The position numbers and the translations under genes were made by a program. From an uncultured Oscillospiraceae bacterium (GTDB lineage Bacteria > Bacillota > Clostridia > Oscillospirales > Acutalibacteraceae): a stretch of DNA of 16,780 nt. The first letter of the stretch is position 1. Every line of letters begins with the position of its first letter. Positions 1 to 6,443 of this stretch are shown here, piece after piece. Location of the stretch: positions 1-16,780 of the forward strand of contig UQNI01000046.1 of assembly GCA_900542375.1 (NCBI GenBank). Direction: 5' to 3'. Below the pieces are notes generated by a model. The model was given only the letters and a program-made list of their open reading frames with translations. It was not told the DNA's origin and did not search any database.

Positions 1-25
1 CTTGTTGAAAAATGTAAACAATTTC

Positions 26-54
26 TTGTAATGCAGCATGTCAGGTTTTATAAT
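26..54 (+). promoter_or_regulatory. Predicted sigma-A promoter of yifB
   Basis: A -35 box TTGTAA (26-31) and a perfect -10 box TATAAT (49-54) are separated by 17 nt. The yifB start codon lies 41 nt downstream, preceded by the ribosome site AAAGGAG. The promoter is predicted from sequence only. Confidence 0.6.
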
Positions 55-95
55 AAATAAATTCTAACGATAATGACACAAAAGGAGATATTCTC

Positions 96-1628
96 ATGTT
101 TGCCCATTTAAACAGTATCGGTCTTTACGGAATGGATGCATTTGAAGTCAATGTAGAGGCGGATATTTCAAACGGACTACCCGGATTTGACGTTGTTGGC
201 TTGCCTGATACCGCTGTGAAAGAGTCTCGTGACAGAGTGCGCTCTGCTTTAAAAAACTGCGGATTTACCTTTCCCATGAGCCGTATTACCGTTAACCTTG
301 CGCCTGCTGACAAAAGAAAGGAAGGCCCTATTTATGACCTTCCCATACTGCTTGCAATTTTAACGGCATCAGGGCAACTTTCCTGTGACCTTTCCGATTG
401 TGCAATGATTGGTGAATTGTCCTTGTCAGGAGAAATTCACGGAATTCGAGGCGTACTGCCTATGGCAATTCACGCTAAAGAATTGGGATATCACCGTTTG
501 TTTGTACCTGCTGTCAATGCTGCCGAAGGAGCTGTTGTGGAAGGATTGGAAGTATATCCTGTGACAAATGTAAAACAGCTGATTGACCACCTCACAGGTA
601 ATCTGACCATATTGCCTCAGATTCCCCAAAGCAATATTGATTTTGCGTCTCCCGCTTTGCCTGATTTTGCTGATGTACGAGGGCAGACCCAAGCAAAGCG
701 CGCATTAGAGATTGCTGCCAGCGGAGGTCATAATGTACTGCTGATTGGACCTCCCGGCTCAGGAAAAAGTATGCTTGCAAAACGCTTACCCTCTATTTTA
801 CCTCCTATGACATTTGAAGAAACCATCGAAACAACAAAACTACATTCCATTGCGGGTATTATGCCTCCAAATACCTCTTTGATTCATACACGTCCTTTCC
901 GTGCGCCCCATCACACAGTTTCCGCTGCAGGCCTCTCCGGTGGCGGAAACATTCCAAAACCTGGTGAAATCTCATTGGCTCACAATGGTGTTTTGTTCCT
1001 GGATGAACTGCCCGAGTTTTCCAAAAATGCTATGGAAGTATTGCGCCAGCCTCTGGAAGACGGTACCGTAACCATTTCACGGGTAAACGGAAACTATACG
1101 TATCCTTGCACGGTTATGTTTGTTGCTGCGATGAATCCATGTCCATGCGGCTATTTTGGGCATACCGGTCACCCTTGCACTTGCACCGCGTCCATGGTGA
1201 ACAAATATCTTTCCCGTGTTTCCGGCCCTCTGTTAGACAGATTGGATTTGCATATTGAAGTTCCCGCAGTCCATTTTGACGAGCTTTCTTCCAAAGCATC
1301 GGCAGAATCCTCCGAGACCATAAAAAAACGTGTGGATGCTGCCAGAGCAATTCAAAATGAACGATTGAAAGGAACAGGCATTACCTGCAATGCTAAAATG
1401 ACGCCTACACTGTTACAGAAACATTGTCAACTGGACCAAAGTGCCAATCGTTTGCTAAAAGCCGCTTTTGAAAAATTAGGACTTTCCGCACGCGCCTACG
1501 ACAGAGTGCTAAAAGTAGCACGAACCATTGCAGATTTAGACCATAGCGCGCAAATACACGCACAGCATATTGCGGAAGCAATACAGTACCGCAGTCTTGA
1601 CCGCAAATATTGGAATAAAGAGTTATAA
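96..1628 (+). CDS. yifB: YifB/ComM family Mg-chelatase-like AAA+ ATPase
   Basis: This 510-residue protein has the full-length architecture of the YifB/ComM family. Residues about 1-170 form the N-terminal ChlI-like fold (GLPGFDVVGLPD at 27-38, NLAPAD at 67-72). The AAA+ ATPase core follows, with Walker A GPPGSGKS (218-225), Walker B VLFLDE (299-304) and the family's cysteine-rich stretch MNPCPCG...HPCTC. The C-terminal part is the helical Mg-chelatase domain. In naturally competent bacteria ComM is a hexameric helicase that promotes branch migration during integration of transforming DNA; in Clostridia its role is largely untested. The start is supported by AAAGGAG eight bases upstream. It faces spmB convergently, and I see no clear terminator in the 120 nt between them. 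Confidence 0.93.
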   Translation: MFAHLNSIGLYGMDAFEVNVEADISNGLPGFDVVGLPDTAVKESRDRVRSALKNCGFTFPMSRITVNLAPADKRKEGPIYDLPILLAILTASGQLSCDLSDCAMIGELSLSGEIHGIRGVLPMAIHAKELGYHRLFVPAVNAAEGAVVEGLEVYPVTNVKQLIDHLTGNLTILPQIPQSNIDFASPALPDFADVRGQTQAKRALEIAASGGHNVLLIGPPGSGKSMLAKRLPSILPPMTFEETIETTKLHSIAGIMPPNTSLIHTRPFRAPHHTVSAAGLSGGGNIPKPGEISLAHNGVLFLDELPEFSKNAMEVLRQPLEDGTVTISRVNGNYTYPCTVMFVAAMNPCPCGYFGHTGHPCTCTASMVNKYLSRVSGPLLDRLDLHIEVPAVHFDELSSKASAESSETIKKRVDAARAIQNERLKGTGITCNAKMTPTLLQKHCQLDQSANRLLKAAFEKLGLSARAYDRVLKVARTIADLDHSAQIHAQHIAEAIQYRSLDRKYWNKEL

Positions 1629-1749
1629 AAAGTACTGCAATATGTAAATATTTCCAGTAGATAGATTTGTGATAAAATTTCACGCACGATGTTTTCTGTC
1701 GTATAAATCCGTTAAAATATACCGTGCAAATATTCCAAATAATGGCGTA

Positions 1750-2271
1750 TTAACGAAAAAATAGATTTACTGCCAATACGGACATAATATATCCTGTTGT
1801 GTCTGCCATCAGCGCTGCGGGAATTGCATGGCGTGTCTTTTTGATGCCCACCGAACCAAAGTACACAGCAATGGCATAAAATGTGGTTTCCGTAGAACCC
1901 ATCATGACAGAAGCAACACGTCCGATAAATCCATCTGCGCCGTAATTTTGGAAGATTTCTGTTAAAACCGCAGTGGAACCGCTGCCGGAAATTGGGCGAA
2001 GCAAGGCAAGCGGAAGTACCTGTGCCGGGAAACCTAAAAAATCGGCAACCGGTGCAATCCAGTTGGTGAATAATTCTAACGCCCCGGAAGCACTCAGCAT
2101 AGTAACTGCCATAATCAAGCCTACCAAGGAAGGCAAAATAGAGATGGAAGATTGGAACCCTTCCTTCGCACCTGCAATAAACGTATCAAATAGAGGGACA
2201 CGTTTGAAAAGACCAAATACAATAATGATACAGATTACAACAGGAATAATGTAAACACTGAAACTTTCCAT
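1750..2271 (-). CDS. spmB: Spore maturation protein B (SpmB)
   Basis: This is a 173-residue hydrophobic membrane protein of the nucleoside-recognition (Gate) superfamily. The motif LRPISGSGSTAVLTEIF and the later GSTETTFYAIAVYFGSVGIKKTRHA are typical of SpmB. With SpmA it is needed in Bacillus subtilis for proper spore-core dehydration and heat resistance; the transported molecule is unknown. I chose the ATG at 2271 (MESFSVYI) because AAAGGAG sits directly upstream; the longer frame adds 21 residues that overlap the end of spmA. Only 13 nt separate it from the spmA stop codon, so the two are almost certainly co-transcribed and probably act together. Its length is close to that of the B. subtilis protein. 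Confidence 0.93.
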   Translation of the reverse strand: MESFSVYIIPVVICIIIVFGLFKRVPLFDTFIAGAKEGFQSSISILPSLVGLIMAVTMLSASGALELFTNWIAPVADFLGFPAQVLPLALLRPISGSGSTAVLTEIFQNYGADGFIGRVASVMMGSTETTFYAIAVYFGSVGIKKTRHAIPAALMADTTGYIMSVLAVNLFFR

Positions 2272-2284
2272 ATGGATCACTCCT

Positions 2285-2878
2285 TTAACGTAATCTGTGT
2301 TCTTTTTTGCGTCCTTGTAGCAACTTTGCCACAATTACTCCCACAATTAACGATACTACGGAAGCAAGCCATACAGCGGGCAGTATATCAAACGGAAACT
2401 GCGCGCCGTATTGCGCTCGCAAAGCCCCCATAAATGTAGGAATCAATTGTATGGATGCAGTATTAATCACTACAAACATAACCATACTGTTATTGGCAAC
2501 CGAAGGATTGGGATTTTCTTTCTGCATTTCCTTCATAGCGGCAATGCCAAGCGGAGTTGCCGCATTACCTAAACCTAAAAAATTGGCTGCCATATTCATG
2601 GAAATTGCTTTTAACGCACTGCTGCCTGCCCGGTAATCGGGAAACAGACGTTTTAACAGCGGATTGAATACTTTACATAATACAGCAGTTAGTCCGCCGG
2701 CATCTGCAATTTTCATAAATCCTGTCCATGCACACATCATACCTAATGTACCTATTACCAATTCCACTGCACTGCCTGCGCCTTTCATTACTGCTTCTGA
2801 AAGCTGCGGCATTCTGCCTGTGAAAATGGCGCACACAAAACTGATTAAAATCATAACTGCCCATATTACATTTAACAT
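2285..2878 (-). CDS. spmA: Spore maturation protein A (SpmA)
   Basis: This 197-residue multi-spanning membrane protein shows the SpmA signature: an N-terminal membrane segment, a central GTLGMMCAWTGFMKIADAGG stretch, and NFLGLGNAATPLGIAAMKEMQ. The last is the Gate-domain loop. SpmA and SpmB are paired proteins required for dehydration of the developing spore core in Bacillus. The start at 2878 is preceded by AGAGGTG. The gene is divergent from abrB, with 177 nt between the two start codons. Its presence implies an endospore-forming lineage. Length matches the family. The substrate is not known. Confidence 0.93.
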   Translation of the reverse strand: MLNVIWAVMILISFVCAIFTGRMPQLSEAVMKGAGSAVELVIGTLGMMCAWTGFMKIADAGGLTAVLCKVFNPLLKRLFPDYRAGSSALKAISMNMAANFLGLGNAATPLGIAAMKEMQKENPNPSVANNSMVMFVVINTASIQLIPTFMGALRAQYGAQFPFDILPAVWLASVVSLIVGVIVAKLLQGRKKEHRLR

Positions 2879-2962
2879 GCTTTACACCTCTGCAATAAGT
2901 ATGTACAATTGGACTAGTTTATGAATTTTTTGAAAATTCTGTTCGACAGAAATTTAAATCTA

Positions 2963-2991
2963 TTGACATTTATGGTAAAAAAAGGTATGAT
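2963..2991 (+). promoter_or_regulatory. Strong sigma-A promoter of abrB
   Basis: A perfect -35 TTGACA (2963-2968) lies 17 nt from a near-perfect -10 TATGAT (2986-2991). The element TATTGACAT occurs twice, at 2961-2969 and 2991-2999, the second copy lying across the expected start of transcription. This could be an operator-like direct repeat, since AbrB regulators are commonly autoregulated. That last point is inference. Confidence 0.75.
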
Positions 2992-3055
2992 ATTGACATA
3001 AACAAAGTAATTGTAGTAAAAAGAAAAACAAAATCTAAAAAAAGGAGCAATTTTT

Positions 3056-3310
3056 ATGAAATCTACAGGTATTGTAAGAAAAGTTGATGAATTGGGAAGA
3101 ATTGTACTTCCAAAAGAACTAAGACAAACACTGAATATTAACGAGAGGGATCCAATTGAGATTTTTGTGGACAACTCCTCTATCATATTGCAAAAATATG
3201 AACCAGCATGCATGTTTTGCAATAACACAAACGATATGGTGCAATATATGGGCCGCAACATTTGTAAAGAATGTTTAAAAGCAATTGAAGCGGAAGCCGA
3301 TAAAAAATAA
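3056..3310 (+). CDS. abrB: AbrB-family transition-state regulator with CxxC/CxxC tail
   Basis: This 84-residue protein starts with the canonical AbrB/SpoVT swapped-hairpin DNA-binding domain (STGIVRKVDELGRIVLPKEL at residues 3-22), which forms a dimeric beta barrel. Its C-terminal half contains two CxxC pairs (CMFC and CKEC) that probably bind a structural zinc ion. B. subtilis AbrB lacks these pairs, but I recall this form from clostridial homologues. AbrB proteins repress post-exponential and sporulation functions during growth, so its position opposite spmA is functionally plausible. Ribosome site AAAGGAG lies eight bases upstream. It has its own strong promoter and ends at a hairpin terminator. 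Which paralogue type it is (AbrB or SpoVT) cannot be fixed from sequence alone, but its short length favours AbrB. Confidence 0.9.
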   Translation: MKSTGIVRKVDELGRIVLPKELRQTLNINERDPIEIFVDNSSIILQKYEPACMFCNNTNDMVQYMGRNICKECLKAIEAEADKK

Positions 3311-3321
3311 TAAATCCAAAT

Positions 3322-3363
3322 AAAAAAACGCAGCTGTTTTAAGAGAGGCAGCTGCGTTTTTTT
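3322..3363. terminator. Bidirectional rho-independent terminator between abrB and the HD gene
   Basis: A 15-bp inverted repeat pairs AAAAAAACGCAGCTG (3322-3336) with CAGCTGCGTTTTTTT (3349-3363) around a 12-nt loop. On the plus strand the T-tract ends abrB. On the minus strand the T-tract ends the HD gene, whose stop codon is only a few bases away. Confidence 0.9.
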
Positions 3364-3369
3364 ACTTAT

Positions 3370-4050
3370 TTATAAAATGCGAGCATCGTTTACAACAATT
3401 TGAAAGGTTAAACCTAAAAAATCTGCGGCTTTTCGGCAAAGTACCATACGTGTTAGAAATATTTCAAAATATTCTATCACAGGACAAATGGTGGTATCAA
3501 TGGTTAATTTCAGTAATGCCACCTTTTGTTCTTTGTTTACTTCTATGCTGGAATGTTCTACTGCGTAATTTACTCTGTCATGAATATCTATGGCTACAGT
3601 TTCTTTGTTTCTCACTCTTGTACGGCGAACATCGCTTTTATCAGCCAAAATCAACGCTGCTGCAATTGGATTGACTGCTGTTGCAGTTCCCTCATCATGA
3701 TTACCGATTGCAGCAATAATTTGACTGATTTCACTTGGTGGCATTCCCATTCTTGTCAAAATTTGAAATGCCATAATCGCACCTGACTGCGCGTGGTCTA
3801 CACGATTGACCACATTGCCGATGTCATGCATATAGCCTGCAATCGCTGCAAGCTCGCACGTACGCTCATCGTATCCCAAATCTTCTAAAATACGGCGTGC
3901 ATACACAGCGCTTCTCTTTAAATGGGCAAACCCGTGTTCCGTATAATTCATAACGCCCAGGTATTCATTGCCTTTTGTGATATACTCATTGATTTCTTCG
4001 TTGTTTTCAATGTCTTCAAATGTGACTTGTTTTTGATTGTTGTTTTCCAC
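3370..4050 (-). CDS. HD-domain phosphohydrolase of unknown substrate
   Basis: This 226-residue soluble protein has a metal-dependent HD fold. Candidate ligands are H43 (or H39), the H75-D76 pair in YMHDIGNV, H86, H118 in the NHDE motif, and D137 in ILADKSD. HD proteins hydrolyse phosphate esters such as nucleotides or cyclic nucleotides; nothing here identifies the substrate. The first 35 residues are acidic and lack similarity I recognise. Residues about 150-226 form a C-terminal extension with no recognised motif. The start codon is GTG at 4050, with AGGAG nine bases upstream. It lies 15 nt downstream of the pepV-like gene and is very probably its operon partner. It terminates at the bidirectional hairpin shared with abrB. 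Confidence 0.82.
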   Translation of the reverse strand: MENNNQKQVTFEDIENNEEINEYITKGNEYLGVMNYTEHGFAHLKRSAVYARRILEDLGYDERTCELAAIAGYMHDIGNVVNRVDHAQSGAIMAFQILTRMGMPPSEISQIIAAIGNHDEGTATAVNPIAAALILADKSDVRRTRVRNKETVAIDIHDRVNYAVEHSSIEVNKEQKVALLKLTIDTTICPVIEYFEIFLTRMVLCRKAADFLGLTFQIVVNDARIL

Positions 4051-4065
4051 GTGACCTATCTCCTA

Positions 4066-5448
4066 TCAAGGTTCCATAATCATATCATACATAGCCTGTA
4101 GACATATTTCGCCATGTTTCATAAAATGTTTGATGTCAATATGCTCGTTGGCGTCATGCATGTTGCGGTTTGGTTCATCTTCAAACAAAGGACCAAATGC
4201 GACACAGCGTCCCTGGACTGTACGTGCATACGTACCGCCTCCTGTCGCATAAAGATTCGCCTCTTTTCCCGTTGTTGTTTGATATGCCTGCTTTAATAAC
4301 GAAATGAACGGAGCATGTTCTTCCATATATAACGGTAAATTTAAATGGTGCAAATGGAAAGATAAATGATATTGTGATGCTTTGGATTGGATATGCTCCA
4401 TGATGCCATTTCCATCTGACGTAACAGGATAACGAATATCAATACTGACCACCGCTTTTTGCTGAAAAATTTCAACTTTTCCCACATTGCAGGTGAGCGC
4501 ACCGGAAGGTCCATCTGTTTGTGCAATACCAAGCAACTCACCATTGCATTGTGTGTGAATCTGCTCATGGATAAATGTGAGTATATCTCCCAATTGCTCC
4601 GGAGTGAATACTTGAAATAACAGAGCTGTCAAATGTGTTACTGCATTGAATCCTTCTTCCGGCTGCATTGCATGGGAAGCTTTTCCCTGTGAATGTATCA
4701 CAACGCCGCCTTCATTTTCTGTAAAAGTAAATTGACCCTTTACATGTTCACAAGCTTGTTTCAATAATGCTATTTCTTGCTTGGTACAGCAAATATCAGC
4801 TTGTGCACTGCTTGGTACTGCATTTATCACGGTACCGCCCTGAAATTGTCTTACAATTTTTGCATTGTTTTCTGCTGCATGTAACGAAAACTGTAAAATT
4901 CCCTTTTCTCTGTTGCAAATACCATAATCGGAATCAGGGGTAAAGGCTTTATCCGGCAATGGCTCATGACGGAAATAGACACGTAAATCATCCATTCCCA
5001 CCTCTTCTCCTGCACCAAAAATCACTCTGAGTCTGCGTTTTGGAATAACATCTGCATCTTTTAATGCCTTTAGACAGTAAAGCGCCATCAGGGCAGCACC
5101 TTTGTCGTCCAGCACACCTCTTCCAAATAATAAATCTCCTTTTCGTGTCAAAGTGAACGGATCACTATCCCAGCCATCCCCTGCCGGAACCACATCTACA
5201 TGTGCCAATACCGCAGACATATGTTCTCCTATACCAAATTCGGCATGACCGGCATAATTATCTACATTCGCCACCTCAAAACCCATTTCCTCTGCTCGTT
5301 TTAATATCCAATTCAATGCCTTGGCCGACTGTTCTCCAAACGGATATTCCCCTGTTGCTGTTGTACACACAGATGGAATAGAAACCAACTTTGCCAAATC
5401 ATCTATAAATGCATTTTCATATTGATAAATACGAGAACCAAAATGCAT
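4066..5448 (-). CDS. pepV: M20-family metallopeptidase, PepV-type dipeptidase
   Basis: This 460-residue cytoplasmic zinc peptidase has the M20 motifs in order: AHVDVVPAGDGW (first zinc histidine and aspartate near residues 83 and 85), GRGVLDDKG (bridging aspartate), GAGEEVGM (catalytic glutamate and metal glutamate near 148-149), TPDSDYG (metal aspartate), and the C-terminal histidine in NMHDANEH. The order, the ATGGGTYAR motif and the length match PepV/Sapep dipeptidases, which cleave N-terminal residues from dipeptides and some tripeptides. I chose the ATG at 5448 because AAAGGGG lies eight bases before it. An in-frame GTG two codons upstream sits too close to that ribosome site. It leads a two-gene unit with the HD protein. 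Confidence 0.88.
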   Translation of the reverse strand: MHFGSRIYQYENAFIDDLAKLVSIPSVCTTATGEYPFGEQSAKALNWILKRAEEMGFEVANVDNYAGHAEFGIGEHMSAVLAHVDVVPAGDGWDSDPFTLTRKGDLLFGRGVLDDKGAALMALYCLKALKDADVIPKRRLRVIFGAGEEVGMDDLRVYFRHEPLPDKAFTPDSDYGICNREKGILQFSLHAAENNAKIVRQFQGGTVINAVPSSAQADICCTKQEIALLKQACEHVKGQFTFTENEGGVVIHSQGKASHAMQPEEGFNAVTHLTALLFQVFTPEQLGDILTFIHEQIHTQCNGELLGIAQTDGPSGALTCNVGKVEIFQQKAVVSIDIRYPVTSDGNGIMEHIQSKASQYHLSFHLHHLNLPLYMEEHAPFISLLKQAYQTTTGKEANLYATGGGTYARTVQGRCVAFGPLFEDEPNRNMHDANEHIDIKHFMKHGEICLQAMYDMIMEP

Positions 5449-5471
5449 GGACACCGCCCCTTTCTGTGAAA

Positions 5472-5500
5472 ATTATAACATAAAAGAAATTGTGAAACAA
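5472..5500 (-). promoter_or_regulatory. Predicted promoter of pepV, overlapping a palindrome
   Basis: Reading the minus strand, -35 TTGTTT (5495-5500) and -10 TATAAT (5472-5477) are 17 nt apart, with TG one base upstream of the -10 box (an extended -10). The -35 box and part of the spacer lie within the palindrome at 5486-5504, so a repressor bound there could block the promoter. No other equally good promoter is visible nearer the start codon. Confidence 0.6.
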
Positions 5501-5680
5501 TTTCTAACCTATAAATGTTAAAACGTTCTTGTTAACAGTCAAAACTTTAGTTTTGTTACTGTTACAAGGTTGTTATAGCATTAAAAAAATTGCTTTGCAA
5601 TTTTTAGCCATAAAACGCTAAAACGTTCTTGTTAACAGCCAAAACTTTAGTTTTGTTGCAGTTACAAGGTTGTTATAGCA
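5481..5680. repeat. Two tandem 100-nt palindromic repeat units
   Basis: Positions 5481-5580 and 5581-5680 align without gaps at 83 of 100 bases; the last 60 bases of each unit differ at only 3 positions. Each unit contains a short hairpin (5486-5504; 5585-5605) and a long imperfect palindrome (about 5522-5575; 5622-5675) with inner arms CAAAAC/GTTTTG around TTTA. Several differences are compensatory: G5486-C5504 becomes A-T, T5539-A5558 becomes C-G. One pair is lost in unit 2 (A5637 faces A5660). The block fills the space between the kdpE terminator and the pepV promoter. I recognise no known element family and see no ORF in it. Confidence 0.85.
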
Positions 5681-5700
5681 TATGCTATTTACATAAAAAA

Positions 5701-5736
5701 TAAAGCATCCTATCCTTAAAAGGATAGGATGCTTTA
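5701..5736 (-). terminator. Rho-independent terminator of kdpDE
   Basis: A perfect 15-bp stem pairs TAAAGCATCCTATCC (5701-5715) with its complement (5722-5736) around a 6-nt loop. On the minus strand it is followed by a T-rich run (5700 downwards). It lies nine bases after the kdpE stop codon. Confidence 0.93.
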
Positions 5737-5744
5737 TCAACCAT

Positions 5745-6443
5745 TTACAGCTTAAGCATACGATAACCCACACCAATATGTGTTTGGATATATTGGGGAG
5801 CGGAAGGATCCTTTTCTATCTTCTTACGCAGCGTAGCCATAAATACTCGCAAAGAAGCTACCCCGTTGCTCCAAGTATTGCCCCATATCTCCTTTGTAAT
5901 GTAGGTATGTGTTAAAACTTTTCCGGTATTTTTGGCTAATAGGCAAAGGAGTTTATATTCTATTGGTGTTAAATACAATTCCTTATCCTTCATGTACACA
6001 CATCTGGCTGCATAATCAATTTTTAAATCTCCATTGATATATACGGACTGTTCTGCCTCTGAACTTGTTTTCATAGTATTTAATCTACGAATAGTTACAC
6101 GCAAACGTGCAAGTAATTCCTCTACTGAAAATGGTTTTGTCAAATAATCATCGGCACCTGCATCCAACGCATCTATTTTATCTGTATCTTCACTTCTTGC
6201 ACTTACTACTATAATAGGCATGTTAGACCAAGTTCTGATTTTTGTAATAATATCAATGCCGTCCATATCGGGCAAACCTAAATCTAATAATACAATATCA
6301 GGATTGTGGGATACTGCTTCTAATATTGCTGCCTCTCCCGTACCTGCTGTATGAAAACGATAATCATGGGTTTCTAAAGTTGTAGTAATTAAATTACACA
6401 CTGCCGTGTCATTTTCTACAACCAAAATTAAGGGTTTATTCAT
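5745..6443 (-). CDS. kdpE: KdpE response regulator of the kdp operon
   Basis: This 232-residue OmpR/PhoB-type regulator has a receiver domain (about 1-120) with phospho-acceptor D54 in LLDLGLPDMDG, S81, and K103 in LTKPF. A winged-helix DNA-binding domain follows (about 135-230, LTPIEYKLLCLLAKN and THIGVGYRM). It should be phosphorylated by KdpD and activate kdpFABC. The start at 6443 has AGAGGAGGT at the right distance; the longer frame is an artefact lying inside kdpD. The start overlaps the kdpD stop by 8 nt, indicating translational coupling. The acidic pocket reads E10-N11-D12, where most family members have an acidic residue at position 11. It ends at a strong terminator. Confidence 0.95.
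   Translation of the reverse strand: MNKPLILVVENDTAVCNLITTTLETHDYRFHTAGTGEAAILEAVSHNPDIVLLDLGLPDMDGIDIITKIRTWSNMPIIVVSARSEDTDKIDALDAGADDYLTKPFSVEELLARLRVTIRRLNTMKTSSEAEQSVYINGDLKIDYAARCVYMKDKELYLTPIEYKLLCLLAKNTGKVLTHTYITKEIWGNTWSNGVASLRVFMATLRKKIEKDPSAPQYIQTHIGVGYRMLKL

Noticed and set aside
2896..2925. Sigma-E-like promoter for spmAB (ATA-N16-CATACTTA on the minus strand)
   Set aside because: The match is good and spmA is a sporulation gene, but the transcription start would fall at about 2889, inside the AGAGGTG ribosome site. Not listed as a feature.
5520..5681. attC-like integron recombination sites
   Set aside because: Palindromes of this size recall attC, but the required GTTRRRY and RYYYAAC core pairs are not properly placed and there is no cassette gene or integrase.
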